From Methylopila sp. M107 (GTDB lineage: Bacteria > Pseudomonadota > Alphaproteobacteria > Rhizobiales > Methylopilaceae), in NCBI RefSeq assembly GCF_000384475.1, contig NZ_ARWB01000001.1, positions 4,389,494 through 4,453,493 of the forward strand: a stretch of 64,000 bases of DNA, read 5' to 3'. Position numbers and translations under genes: made by a program. Positions 28,167 to 37,754 of this stretch are shown here, one piece after another; positions within the stretch are counted from its first letter, which is position 1; each line of letters starts with the position of its first letter. Below the pieces are notes generated by a model, which did no database searches, was not told the origin of the DNA, and saw only the letters and a list, made by a program, of their open reading frames with translations.

Positions 28167-28774
28167 TAGTGGGCGATGCACAGCCGCTTCGATCGAGGGT
28201 AATGATCCCAGGATCTCGCAAAGGTCGTTCTGCCCGCTCAAGGCCGAGGGTGGCGGTTCCTGTCGAGCCGGAGGTGATTGAACGCTTGCAGCCCGCGCTT
28301 GCTAGCCGTGATGCACGTCACGCTCTTCTGGAACGATGGGCATTTCGGCGGGCGGGTGGGCTGAAATGGGAGCGCTACGCTCGCCGCGCTTGGGGGCCAG
28401 CGTACGAAATTGCAAAGCCTTGGGCCGCAGCGGTCGCAAAGGCAGGCTTGCCGGCTAACACCGTTATGTACGCTCTGCGTCACTCTTCGATCGTCCGCGG
28501 GCTCCGACTGGGCCTACCAGTTCGGCTCGTCGCAGCACTGCACGACACGTCCTCGGCAATGATCGAAACTCATTATTCGGCCTATATTGTCGACGCTACA
28601 GAGGAATTAGCCCGGCGAGCAGCGTTGTCTTTCGGACCAGTCGCGACGTTCAGCGACAGCGAAAGTCGAACAGTCGGAAATTGACCCGTTGCCGACCTTA
28701 GCAACGTCCGGATTTCGGCCGCTCGATTAAACAATCGGCGAAGGGGCTGCCGGCTTGTGACAGGCTTTCGAACG

Positions 28775-31054
28775 TCAGCCGGCCAGACGCAGCGTGACGG
28801 GAATCGACTTCGCGGCCGGCACCTTCGAGCCCTTGGCGTGATGCCAGAGCGGAATTAGCGGATTGCACTCCGGATAGTAGGCGCCGACGCAGCCTTCCGG
28901 AATGTCGTAAGCCACGATCCGAAACCCTTCGACCTCGCGCGCGAAATCGTCCGCCACAGTGCGCATCGCGACTGTCTGGCCATCCTTGAGCGCCAGCCGC
29001 GCGATGTCGTTCCGGTTCATGAACAGGATCATGCGCGTGCCGTCGACGCCGCGGAAACGGTCGTCATAGCCGTAGATCGTGGTGTTGAACTGGTCGTTCG
29101 AGCGCAGGGTGATCAGCCGCAGCGCGTCCGGTTGCGGCGCCGGCATGTCGGGATTTTCGTCGAGGCTTTGCGGAAAGATGAAGTTCGCCTTGCCGGTTTT
29201 CGTATTCCATTCGCGCTCGCGCGCCATGATCGGCTTCGGGAAGCCGCCGGCCGTTTCGATGCGCGCGTTGAAGCCCGGAAACACCTTGGGATAGGTCGCC
29301 TCGATCGCGTCGCGCACCTTGGCGTAGTTGGCGGTCCAGCCGTCCCAGTCCATCGCGGAGTTGGGCTCGAGCGTCGCCTTGGCAAGGCCGGCCACGATCG
29401 CGGGCTCCGACAGCAGCGTCTCGGCGCAGGGCTCGGCGAAGCCGCGCGAGGCATGGAAATGCGAGGTCGAGTCCTCGACCGAGACCATCTGCGGCTCGGC
29501 ACCCTGCATGTCGATCTCGATGCGGCCGAGACAAGGCAGCAGATAGGCCGCCCGCCCATGCACCACATGGCTGCGGTTGAGCTTGGTGGCGATCTGGACG
29601 GAGAGCTTCAAGCGTCGCCAGCCTTGCTCCATCAGCCCGGTCTCGGGCACGGCGCGCAGGAAGTTTCCGCCAAGAGAGACGAAGGCCTCGACCTCGCCGT
29701 CGATGACGCCCTTGCAGGCGTCGACGGTCGCCATGCCGTCCTCGCGCGGAGGCTCGAAGCCATACAGCTTCTTCAGCTTGTCGAGCGGCGCGAGCTTGAC
29801 CTTCTCGGTGATGCCGACGGTGCGCTGGCCCTGCACGTTCGAATGTCCGCGCACCGGGCAGATCCCGGTGCCGGGGCGACCGATATTGCCCTTCATCAGC
29901 AAGAGGTTCATCAGCATCTGGACGTTCTCGACGCCGGTGCGGTGCTGGGTCATCCCCATGCCGTAGACGCCGATCGCGGCAGTGGAGGTGGCGTAGACGG
30001 CCGCCGCCGCCTCCATGGCGTCGCTCGTCAGGCCAGAATGGCGCTCGAGTTCCACCCAGTCCTTCGCGCGGCAGGCCTGCGCGAAGGCGTCGTAGCCATG
30101 GCAGTGCTCGGCGATGAAAGCGTGGTCGATGACGCTGGCGGACGGCGGCGCGGCGTCGTCGAGGGCGATCAACGCCTTGCACAGGCCGAACAGCGTCGCG
30201 AGATCGCCGCCGGCCTTGAGCTGATGATACTGCGTCGAGATCCGCGTCTCGGCGCCGGTCAGCATCTCGCTCGGCGCCTGCGGGTTGGTGAAGCGCTCGA
30301 GCCCGCGCTCTTTCAGCGGGTTGAACGTGATGATCGGCACGCCGCGCCTCGCCGCCTCCTGCAGCGGATGCAGCATTCTCGGCGCGTTCGACCCGACATT
30401 CTGGCCGAAGAAGAAGATCAGGTCGGCATGGTCGAAATCCTCAAGAAACACGGTGCCGACCGGCACACCGATGCTCTCGGGCAGCGCGACCGACGTGCTC
30501 TCGTGGCACATGTTTGAGCTGTCGGGCAGGCTGTTGGTGCCGTAGGCCCGCGCGAGCAGCTGGTACATGTAGGAGGTTTCGAGCGAGGCCCGGCCGGAGG
30601 CGTAGAACACCGATCGTTTCGGCTCGACGCCCTTCAGCGCGGCGCCGATCTCCGAAAAGGCGGTCTCCCAGGCGATCGGCTCGTAGCGGTCGGTCGCCGC
30701 ATTGAACTTCAGCGGCTCGGTCAGCCGGCCCTGGTCCTCGAGCTCGAAATCCGTCCAGCCTTCGAGTTCGGTCAGCGTGTGGCGCGCGAAGAACTCCGCT
30801 CGAACCGTCTTCGACGTCAGTTCCCAGCCCGTTGCCTTGGCGCCGTTCTCGCAGAACTCGAACACATGCGGGTCGCGCGGCTTTGACCACGCGCAGCTGA
30901 CGCAGGCGAAGCCGCCCGGCTTGTTCTGCTTCCGCAGCGCCGCGCCGCTTTTCAGCGGCGCCCTGTCATGGACGAGCGCCCGGGCGACGGATTTCGCCGA
31001 CCCCCAGCCGCCGGCGGGACCATCATAGCTCTCGATATGGGCGTCGCGCGCCAT
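28775..31054 (-). CDS. FdhF/YdeP-family molybdopterin oxidoreductase
   Basis: A 759-residue member of the molybdopterin (formate dehydrogenase alpha-like) superfamily, YdeP subgroup. It has the YdeP-type N-terminal FACVSCAWSKPRDPHVFEFCENG in place of a full four-Cys iron-sulfur motif, SSNMCHESTSVALPESIG, a nucleotide-binding FFFGQNVGSNAPRMLHP and the MPT-binding C-terminal LRSNDQFNTTIYGYDDR. E. coli YdeP is linked to acid resistance but its reaction is not settled. The gene starts 15 bp after the catalase-family frame ends, so the two are probably co-transcribed. It would be a cytoplasmic enzyme as no signal peptide is visible. Confidence 0.86.
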   Translation of the reverse strand: MARDAHIESYDGPAGGWGSAKSVARALVHDRAPLKSGAALRKQNKPGGFACVSCAWSKPRDPHVFEFCENGAKATGWELTSKTVRAEFFARHTLTELEGWTDFELEDQGRLTEPLKFNAATDRYEPIAWETAFSEIGAALKGVEPKRSVFYASGRASLETSYMYQLLARAYGTNSLPDSSNMCHESTSVALPESIGVPVGTVFLEDFDHADLIFFFGQNVGSNAPRMLHPLQEAARRGVPIITFNPLKERGLERFTNPQAPSEMLTGAETRISTQYHQLKAGGDLATLFGLCKALIALDDAAPPSASVIDHAFIAEHCHGYDAFAQACRAKDWVELERHSGLTSDAMEAAAAVYATSTAAIGVYGMGMTQHRTGVENVQMLMNLLLMKGNIGRPGTGICPVRGHSNVQGQRTVGITEKVKLAPLDKLKKLYGFEPPREDGMATVDACKGVIDGEVEAFVSLGGNFLRAVPETGLMEQGWRRLKLSVQIATKLNRSHVVHGRAAYLLPCLGRIEIDMQGAEPQMVSVEDSTSHFHASRGFAEPCAETLLSEPAIVAGLAKATLEPNSAMDWDGWTANYAKVRDAIEATYPKVFPGFNARIETAGGFPKPIMAREREWNTKTGKANFIFPQSLDENPDMPAPQPDALRLITLRSNDQFNTTIYGYDDRFRGVDGTRMILFMNRNDIARLALKDGQTVAMRTVADDFAREVEGFRIVAYDIPEGCVGAYYPECNPLIPLWHHAKGSKVPAAKSIPVTLRLAG

Positions 31055-31069
31055 GACCGGTCCTCGTCT

Positions 31070-32163
31070 TCAGGCCGCGCCTCCGCCGCGCGGCTCGTGG
31101 ATCGGGCAGCCGTTGCGTTCGGCCCGGAATGCGGTTGAGCTCTCGTAGCTTTCCTTGCGCACCCGGTTGATCGACCCGAGCGGACGATGCGCGGCAAGCC
31201 CATGCCATGGGCTGAACGAGAGCCCGTCGTCGATCTCCTTCGCCTTGGCTTCCGACCAGCCGTCCTGGGCTGCGGCGCGGATGCGCGCGACGGTGACGTA
31301 TGGGCTGTCGTCCTCCGGCCATTCGACCGAGGCGTCCTCGATCGGCATGGCGTCCGTATCCGTCAGGAACTGGACGCGGAGTTCCCACTCGCCGCCGTTC
31401 CGCTTGAAGAACGCGTTGACTTCGTCGCGGTGCGCGTCGGCGCGGCCGTCGATGGACACCATCTCGCCTTCGAGCGCCTTCAGTTCGCTGGAGACGGGCG
31501 CGATCGAGAACTTTGCGACGTTGCGGCCGTAGAGGAACGGCGTCTGGCTGTAGAAAGTCTCGCCGAGGATGTGGGTGAGCGGCTGGCCGCCGAGCGCCAC
31601 GACTGTCGCGCTCTCGCCGCCGAAGGCTTCGATCACAGCTTCGGTCGTGCGCAGCGCTGCGGACAGCACCTTCTTGGCACCCTCGGCCTTGTCGGTGGTC
31701 TTGGCGAGCAGTTTCAGGTTCTTGAGAAACGCCGCAGAATTTGGCGCGGCGAAGACCGGAGCGTTCGCCATGACAAAATCCTGCGCCCGGTCGTCGGGCC
31801 GAGAGCCCGGCAGCCGCTCGCCCTCGACGCCAACGATTTTCAGCGCAAGCCCGCGCGGGGCTGAAACGCTGTCGTCGAGCACGTCTCCGGGATTGGTCGA
31901 AAGCCGCATCACGCCGGCGTAACGGCCAGGGGCGGAGAACAGGCCTTGAGCGAGGGGCTCTGGCAGGTCGCCCATAACCTCTACTCAACCACGAGCAGCG
32001 CGTGGCTCTTGGCGTGCACGCTGCGCAACGCATGGCCGGAATTCGCGAAAGTCGTCTCGCTGATCGAACGCAGAGTCTCAATCAGCTCCCGGCGCACCTG
32101 ATCTTCGTTGTCTTCAGGATGTTCGAGCGAGGGCTCGTACGGGATGGCGTTTGCCACAGTCAT
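31070..32163 (-). pseudogene. Catalase-family (SrpA-like) haem protein, frameshifted
   Basis: Two adjoining frames encode one catalase-family protein. The N-terminal 60 residues (32163 to 31981) include ETLRSISETTFANSGHALRS and end at a TAG after HALLVVE. The rest (301 residues from the ATG at 31975) includes LAQGLFSAPGRYAGVMRLST, DDSVSAPRGLALKIVGV and QDFVMANAPVF. One extra G in GAGTAGAG around 31981-31986 would join them as VVEVEVMGDLP, matching the continuous layout of this family. So it is a one-base deletion or a sequencing error. Internal initiation at 31975 could yield a shortened protein without the conserved N-terminal His segment (VHAKSHALL). It sits upstream of the YdeP-like gene. 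Confidence 0.8.
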
Positions 32164-32443
32164 TTGCGTTCCTTTGGTTCGCTACATTTGCAAGCGCCGC
32201 CACGGTTGCGAAGCTCAATTGCGCGCAATCTAGGTGATCGCACGGCAGATGGTCCGGCAGTCTGATCAGCCCGGCATCCGTGCAGGGTGGTCGCGTATTT
32301 GCCGCCTGACCGCGACATGGCGCCGATTGGATCCGACTGACCAAGAAGGACTGCTGGCAACGAGCTCCAGAACTCGGAAGTCGCTTCTCGCTGGGATTTG
32401 AACGTTTGCAGGAACGACATTCCGGCGAGATCGGCCACTTCGG

Positions 32444-32623
32444 TCAGTCGTCGGACGCGTTAATTGTGCCAAGTTCGGGTGAGCCGCCATCGGCGCCGGA
32501 CGAATTGTCGGCGCCGATTTCAACTTCCGCTTGCGCCCAGTGATCAGCCGCTTTATCGTCGGGCATACCCGCTTCGACCCAAAGCTCGTAAGCGCGGTCG
32601 CGGATTTTGCCTTCGTGATCCAT
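32444..32623 (-). CDS. Small DUF2934 protein
   Basis: A 59-residue acidic protein starting at the ATG at 32623. The first half, IRDRAYELWVEAGMPDDKAADHW, matches the short DUF2934 family found widely in rhizobia and relatives, often among stress genes; no function is known. The C-terminus is Asp/Ser/Gly rich and probably disordered. It is 36 bp downstream of the DUF4142 gene on the same strand and is probably co-transcribed. The 280 bp between this gene and the catalase-family gene contain no convincing gene. Confidence 0.7.
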   Translation of the reverse strand: MDHEGKIRDRAYELWVEAGMPDDKAADHWAQAEVEIGADNSSGADGGSPELGTINASDD

Positions 32624-32659
32624 GTCAGTTTTCCCTAGATTTCAGATTTGAGATCCCGG

Positions 32660-33223
32660 TCATTTGTCGAGCGACTGAGCCATCTCGAGGTGATGCTTGA
32701 GGTCAGGAAGCGTCTTGGCGGCCCAGGCCTTGAGTTCGGGGTTCTCGCCGCCCTCGGCGTAGCGCTCGAACAGGGAAACCGCGTCCTTGTGGGCTGAAAC
32801 CTGATCGTCGACATACTGGTCGGCAAGATCGTCGCCGCTGCGCCCATTCAGATCGTCCAGCATGCTCTTCTGCGAGCTGCTGACCTCGGTCGGGATGGTC
32901 AGCTTGGCGTTCTTGCCGGAGGCCGCAGTCTTGAGCTGACCGGACGTGGTTTTGTGGGCCTCGATCATTTTGACGGCAAAGTCTTTGACCTTGTCGCCGC
33001 CCTTTTCGGACGCGAGCTGGCTGGACTGGATTTCGAACATGTCGCTTTGCGCGGCTTGCAACACGAAATCCTCGGTCGTCGGCGAAACGCCCAGCACGCT
33101 ATTGGCGCCGGTCTTCTCTCCGACCGACTGGGCGACCGTCGGGCCCGCCACGCCGCATGCGGCGATCAGCGAAACGAAGACGAGGCCGCCAAGTGTGCGG
33201 CTCCGTGAGTTTATCGATGTCAT
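32660..33223 (-). CDS. DUF4142 ferritin-like exported protein
   Basis: A 187-residue protein started at the ATG at 33223 after GGGAG. A longer TTG-initiated frame to 33361 adds a non-conserved leader and is rejected. The N-terminus is a signal peptide (LGGLVFVSLIAACGVAGPTVAQ), so the product is periplasmic. The mature part is a helical bundle typical of DUF4142: TTEDFVLQAAQSDMFEIQSS, VKDFAVKMIEAHKTTSGQL and a final LPDLKHHLEMAQSL. No biochemical function is established; relatives are common in stress-induced regions of soil alphaproteobacteria. Confidence 0.85.
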   Translation of the reverse strand: MTSINSRSRTLGGLVFVSLIAACGVAGPTVAQSVGEKTGANSVLGVSPTTEDFVLQAAQSDMFEIQSSQLASEKGGDKVKDFAVKMIEAHKTTSGQLKTAASGKNAKLTIPTEVSSSQKSMLDDLNGRSGDDLADQYVDDQVSAHKDAVSLFERYAEGGENPELKAWAAKTLPDLKHHLEMAQSLDK

Positions 33224-33535
33224 CAGATTTCTCCCGCCACGAGACGGTCCGTCGGGGACGATGACCGGTGTGGCGTGAGTGAAGCGCCCTATCTCGATGA
33301 ACGTTCCGAAAACTATGCAATCAAAAGTATTTTTCCGAAAAATCATGTGCGAATACGTCAAATGACACTCGGAACGAAAAGTCCTCTAAAACATTTGAAT
33401 GAAGTCGAGCACGCACATCAGCGTGCCAGTCGGCGGTTTTTTGTTGAACGACTGATCGCCTCGCTTGGCTCGCAGCGTCCTCGATCCGCCACGGCGGACG
33501 ATTTCATATGGCCTCCGTTTTTCCTTTGATCGAGA
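33224..33535. promoter_or_regulatory. Divergent promoter region between the stress genes and the eight-gene operon
   Basis: This 312-bp stretch separates divergent transcription units and has no supported gene. GGAAC at 33371-33375 is followed 16 bp later by CATT, close to the GGAAC-N16/17-CGTT pattern of the alphaproteobacterial general-stress sigma factor EcfG but with one mismatch. On the other strand GGAACGTTC occurs near 33299-33307 without a clear -10 partner. The area is locally AT-rich, as promoters often are. The sigma assignment is tentative. Confidence 0.35.
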
Positions 33536-34672
33536 TTGGACGTTCGCTTGCGTATTGGCGTTATCTCGCACCTCAAGCATCCGATCGGCGAGCCGTTCGC
33601 TGGCGGCCTCGAAGCGCATACGTTCTTGCTAGCCAGCGGTCTTAAACGGCGCGGTCATCAGGTGACGGTGTTCGCGTCGACCTCGTCAGACCCGCGCATC
33701 GGGCTCGAGGCGATCTGCGAAGAGACGGTGCTCACGGAGATCGGGCTCGACGAAGCGTCCGACGTTACGTTCTTCAAGGAGCACCACGCCTATCTGAGGC
33801 TCATGGGCGACCTGAGACGCCGTCCGTTCGACGTCATTCACAACAACTCGCTGCATTACCTCCCCGTCTCGATGGCGGACACCTTGTCCGCGCCGATGGT
33901 CACGACGCTGCACACGCCGCCGTTCTGCTGGCTCGAAAGCGGCGTCCGGCTATGCGATGCGCCGAACGCTGTCTTCGTCGGCGTATCGAATGCGATCCGC
34001 ACGGCATGGAGCCATGTGGCCGCGATCGACGTGGTGGTGCCGAACGGCATCGACCTTCGCCGCTTCGCATTTCGCGCCGCGCCGGATCCCGAGCCGTACC
34101 TGATCTGGTTCGGTCGCATCGTGCCGGAGAAGGGGCTCGACATCGCGATCGATGCGGCGCGTCGGATCGGCGCCAAATTACGCATCGCGGGCCCGATCCT
34201 GGACCGCGGCTATTACGACCGGAAAATCGCGCCGCGGCTCGGCCCGGACGTCGCCTATCTCGGCCATCTTTCGCATCCGGAACTGTCGCGAGCGGTAGGC
34301 GGCGCGAGGGCGTTCCTCTGCACGCCGCAGTGGGAAGAGCCCTATGGCCTCGTCGTGGCGGAGGCGCTCGCCTGCGGGGTGCCGGTCGCCGCCTTCGCGC
34401 GTGGGGCGATCCCGGAAATCCTCGATCCGTCCTGCGGAGTGCTGGCGACGCCCGACGACATCGGTTCGCTCGCCGCCGCCGCCGAAGCAGCGCAGCGCCT
34501 CGATCGTCGCGCCTGTCGCAACCGCGCAGAAGCGCAGTGCGACGCTGAAGCGATGATCGAAGGCTACGAGCGTCTCTACGAGCGCTTGACCCGACGTTCC
34601 AATCCGATCCGAGAGGCCGCCGAGGCCGCCTCAATGTTTGCCGCGCGCGTCTACGCGCCGGTCCCCGCATGA
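33536..34672 (+). CDS. Glycosyltransferase family 4 (GT-B fold)
   Basis: A 378-residue cytoplasmic GT4 enzyme. The N-terminal acceptor domain has EPFAGGLEAHTFLLASGLKR, the glycine-rich loop typical of the family. The C-terminal donor domain shows VVPNGIDLRRF, FGRIVPEKGLDIAIDAAR and the E-x7-E motif EEPYGLVVAEALACGVPVAA. The start is a TTG at 33536; another TTG at 33548 would give a more usual RIGVISHL beginning. It is the first of eight overlapping genes: its stop overlaps the KatE start by four bases (ATGA). GT4 enzymes of this type transfer NDP-sugars with retention; donor and acceptor are unknown. Confidence 0.87.
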   Translation: MDVRLRIGVISHLKHPIGEPFAGGLEAHTFLLASGLKRRGHQVTVFASTSSDPRIGLEAICEETVLTEIGLDEASDVTFFKEHHAYLRLMGDLRRRPFDVIHNNSLHYLPVSMADTLSAPMVTTLHTPPFCWLESGVRLCDAPNAVFVGVSNAIRTAWSHVAAIDVVVPNGIDLRRFAFRAAPDPEPYLIWFGRIVPEKGLDIAIDAARRIGAKLRIAGPILDRGYYDRKIAPRLGPDVAYLGHLSHPELSRAVGGARAFLCTPQWEEPYGLVVAEALACGVPVAAFARGAIPEILDPSCGVLATPDDIGSLAAAAEAAQRLDRRACRNRAEAQCDAEAMIEGYERLYERLTRRSNPIREAAEAASMFAARVYAPVPA

Positions 34673-36783
34673 AAAGGACGACGCACATGGCGGACGCCAA
34701 GAAAACGAAGAAGCCAACCGACGAGGCCATCCGCGGCGCGGGCGGCGAACTGCACCAGACCGCCTCGACGCCTGAGGCCCGGATCACGACCAATCACGGC
34801 GTGCCGATCAGCGACAACCAGAACTCGCTGAAGGCCGGAGGCCGCGGCCCTACGCTGCTCGAGGACTTTGTGCTTCGGGAGAAGATCCATCATTTCGACC
34901 ACGAGCGGATCCCGGAGCGCATCGTTCATGCGCGCGGCTCGGCCGCACACGGCTTCTTCGAGCTGACGGAATCGCTGGGCGACGTCACCTCCGCGAAGGT
35001 GCTGACCGAAGTCGGCAAGAAGACCGAGGTCTTCACGCGTTTTTCGACCGTCGCTGGCGGCGCGGGCTCGGTCGACACGCCGCGCGACGTGCGCGGCTTT
35101 GCAGTGAAGTTCTATACGAGCGAGGGCAACTGGGACCTCGTCGGCAACAACATCCCGGTGTTCTTCATCCAGGACGCGATCAAGTTTCCGGACCTCGTCC
35201 ACTCCGTGAAGATGGAGGCAGACAGCGGCTACCCGCAGGCGGCCTCCGCACATGACACCTTCTGGGACTTCATCGGCCTGATGCCGGAGTCGACCCACAT
35301 GATCATGTGGGCGATGTCGGACCGCGGCATCCCGCGCTCGCTCAGGATGATGGAGGGCTTCGGCGTCAACACCTTCCGTCTGCTGAACGACGACGGCGTC
35401 GCGACGCTGGTCAAGTTCCATTGGCGGCCGAAGCTCGGGACCCAGTCCACGTGTTGGGACGAGGCGGTGAAGATCGCCGGCGCCGACCCGGACTACCACC
35501 GCCGCGATCTCTATGAGGCGATCGCCGACGGATCGTTTCCCGAATGGGAGTTCGGCGTCCAGCTCTTCACGCAGGAAGAAGCCGACTCGCTGCCGTTCGA
35601 CATTCTCGACGCGACCAAGATCGTGCCCGAGGAGGTCGCGCCGATCCGCATCATAGGCCGCATGGTGCTGAACCGGAACCCCGACAACTTCTTCGCAGAG
35701 ACCGAGCAGGTCGCATTCCTGCCGACCAACATGCCGCCCGGCGTCGACGTGTCCGAAGACCCGCTGCTGCAGGGGCGGTTGTTCTCCTATCAGGACACCC
35801 AGCTGTCGCGGCTCGGCACGGTGAACTTCCACCAGATCCCGATCAACCAGGCCAAGGGATGCCCATTCCAGAACTTCCAGCGCGACGGCCAGATGCAGAC
35901 GAATGTCCCAAAGGGCCGGGCGAACTATGAGCCGAACAGCCTGAGCGAAGCCGGCGAGGACGGCGGCCCGCGCGCCGATCCGAAGGGCGGTTTCCGCACG
36001 GCCGCGATCCCGCTCGAAGGAACCAAGGTCCGCATCAGGTCCGAGACCTTCGCGGACCATTTCAGCCAGGCGCGTCTCTTCTTCCGGTCGCAGACGAAGC
36101 CCGAGCAGGCACATCTCGCGAGCGCGATCGTTTTCGAACTGTCCAAGGTCTCGCTCGAACATGTGCGGCTGCGCGTGCTAGCGAACCTCATGAACGTCGA
36201 CGAGACGCTGGCGACCCGCGTCGCCGCCGGGCTTAACGTCGGTCTGCCGAAAAAGGCGGAGGCCGCAGTCGAGCCGATCGACCTCGATCTGTCGCCTGCG
36301 CTCAGGATCGTCGGCAAATATCCTGAGACGCTGGAGGGTCGCGCGATCGGTCTGCTGGTCACGGACGACGCCGATGGCAAGATCGTCGACGCCATCAAGA
36401 CGGCGGCCGAAAGCGAAGGCGCGAAGGTTAAGATCGTCGCGCTGAAGATCGGCGGCGTGACGCTGAAGGGCGGCGCGAAGCTGAAGGCCGACGCCCAGCT
36501 GCAGGGCGCGCCCTCGGTCATATTCGACGCGGTGGCGATCGTGGCGTCCGAGGCCGGTTGCGCCGAGCTTCTGAAGGAGGGCGCAGCGGTCGACTTCGCG
36601 AAGGACGCCTTTGGTCATCTGAAAGCGATCGGCCACACCAAGGAGGCGCAACCGCTGCTCGACAAGGCGGGCGTCGAGACCGACGACGGCGTGGTCGATC
36701 TCGCGAAGGGCGCAAAGGCCTTTCTCGAGCCGGCGCGCACCCGCCAATGGGACCGCGAACCCAACGTCCGCATCCTGGCATGA
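34669..36783 (+). CDS. katE: Large-subunit monofunctional catalase (KatE/HPII type)
   Basis: A 704-residue clade-2 catalase that breaks down hydrogen peroxide in the cytoplasm. The active-site His region (ERIVHARGSAAHGFFE), VFTRFSTVAGGAGSVDTPRD, the Asn segment GNNIPVFFIQDAIKFPD and the haem-ligand Tyr segment LFSYQDTQLSRLG are all intact. About 150 C-terminal residues (from GRAIGLLVTDDADGKIV) form the DJ-1/GATase-like domain of large catalases. The ATG at 34669 overlaps the GT4 stop; an in-frame ATG at 34687 after AAAGGA is an alternative. A catalase between glycosyltransferase genes with overlaps on both sides is unusual and places it in that operon. Confidence 0.95.
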   Translation: MKRTTHMADAKKTKKPTDEAIRGAGGELHQTASTPEARITTNHGVPISDNQNSLKAGGRGPTLLEDFVLREKIHHFDHERIPERIVHARGSAAHGFFELTESLGDVTSAKVLTEVGKKTEVFTRFSTVAGGAGSVDTPRDVRGFAVKFYTSEGNWDLVGNNIPVFFIQDAIKFPDLVHSVKMEADSGYPQAASAHDTFWDFIGLMPESTHMIMWAMSDRGIPRSLRMMEGFGVNTFRLLNDDGVATLVKFHWRPKLGTQSTCWDEAVKIAGADPDYHRRDLYEAIADGSFPEWEFGVQLFTQEEADSLPFDILDATKIVPEEVAPIRIIGRMVLNRNPDNFFAETEQVAFLPTNMPPGVDVSEDPLLQGRLFSYQDTQLSRLGTVNFHQIPINQAKGCPFQNFQRDGQMQTNVPKGRANYEPNSLSEAGEDGGPRADPKGGFRTAAIPLEGTKVRIRSETFADHFSQARLFFRSQTKPEQAHLASAIVFELSKVSLEHVRLRVLANLMNVDETLATRVAAGLNVGLPKKAEAAVEPIDLDLSPALRIVGKYPETLEGRAIGLLVTDDADGKIVDAIKTAAESEGAKVKIVALKIGGVTLKGGAKLKADAQLQGAPSVIFDAVAIVASEAGCAELLKEGAAVDFAKDAFGHLKAIGHTKEAQPLLDKAGVETDDGVVDLAKGAKAFLEPARTRQWDREPNVRILA

Positions 36784-37754
36784 GCGCTGGCGCGACCACG
36801 TTGCGTCGGCCGCAACCTCCGGCGGCGCAAGCCGTCGGGGGCTTTTGCGTCTGCGTGCCAGCGCGCGACGAGGTCCACCGCATAGGACGGCTGCTGGAGG
36901 CGCTCGCGGCTCAGGATCGCCCAGGCGGCATTCCCGTGGTCGTGGCGCTGAACAACACGACCGACGGGTCGCGCTATGTCATCGACGACGCCGCGGCTCG
37001 ATATCGTGGGCGGCTCGACATTCTGCTCGACGAGCACGTCTTCCCCGAAGAGCTGGCGCATGCCGGCTCGGCGCGCCGACGCGCCATGGATCTGGGTTAC
37101 GAACGGCTCGGCGGCCAGGGCGTTCTGCTGGCGACCGACGCCGACGCTCGGCCGCCCTCGAACTGGATTTCGGCAAACCTCAAGGCCATCGCGGCCGGCG
37201 CCGATATCGTGGGCGGCGCGCTGGCGCTCGACGATGCAGAGCCTGCGGCGGCTTCGCTTCTCGAGCGCTGGGAGCTGCTGGCGCGCTACTGGGAGACGGT
37301 AAGGGCGATCGAAGACGAGGTCGATCCGAAAGACTGGGACCCAGCGCCGCGCCACGGCGACCACACCGGCGCGAGCCTCGCCGTGACCGCGAAGGCCTAC
37401 CGGGCTTGCGGGGGTGTGCCCGTTGTACCCATCGGCGAAGACGTCGCGCTCGTGAACGCGGTCGTGGCCGGCGGCGGATGTCTGAGGCATCCCGCCGAGG
37501 TCCAGATCAAGGTTTCGCCTCGCCTCGTCGGTCGCGCGGCGGGTGGCATGGCCGAGGCCATGGTCGCGCTCGCTGGCGATCCGCAACGTCCGAGAAGCCT
37601 GATGGCGCCGTCCTTCGAACATTGGCGAGCCCGCGCTGCCTGGCGACGCGAACTTCGCAGCCGTCCGGACGGGAACGCGACGATAGCGAGGCTCGAACCA
37701 GCGCTTCCGCCAATGCCGTGCGACATGGCGCTCGAAGCGGGGCCGGTTCGATGA
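36780..37754 (+). CDS. Glycosyltransferase family 2 (GT-A fold)
   Basis: A 324-residue GT2 protein with the ATG at 36780 overlapping the katE stop. FCVCVPARDEVHRIGRLLEAL is the nucleotide-binding N-terminal strand; LLATDADARPPSNWI holds the DxD metal-binding motif; GDHTGASLAVTAKAYRACGG and PIGEDVALVNAVVAGG supply the acceptor and ED catalytic regions. No transmembrane segment is visible, so it should act in the cytoplasm. The stop overlaps the next start (ATGA). The sugar is not predictable. An earlier in-frame start at 36558 lies inside katE and is rejected. Confidence 0.86.
   Translation: MSAGATTLRRPQPPAAQAVGGFCVCVPARDEVHRIGRLLEALAAQDRPGGIPVVVALNNTTDGSRYVIDDAAARYRGRLDILLDEHVFPEELAHAGSARRRAMDLGYERLGGQGVLLATDADARPPSNWISANLKAIAAGADIVGGALALDDAEPAAASLLERWELLARYWETVRAIEDEVDPKDWDPAPRHGDHTGASLAVTAKAYRACGGVPVVPIGEDVALVNAVVAGGGCLRHPAEVQIKVSPRLVGRAAGGMAEAMVALAGDPQRPRSLMAPSFEHWRARAAWRRELRSRPDGNATIARLEPALPPMPCDMALEAGPVR

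Larger units (their letters stand above)
26307..28684 (+). pseudogene. int: Tyrosine integrase, interrupted by an IS630 element
   Basis: The gene starts at the GTG at 26307 and runs to 27119, where the insertion sequence interrupts codon 271. After removing the IS (27120-28166) and one TA, the frame continues from 28169 to 28684 to give about 442 residues, the size of a typical tRNA-targeting integrase. The first half carries the first catalytic arginine (ATGARYSQLAKM). The second half carries ALRHSSI (H/R box), LHDTSSAMI and the tyrosine region ETHYSAYI. Neither half alone can be an active recombinase. Its position beside the tRNA-Arg fragment shows that it integrated the element. Base composition is somewhat lower in G+C than the flanks. 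Confidence 0.9.
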
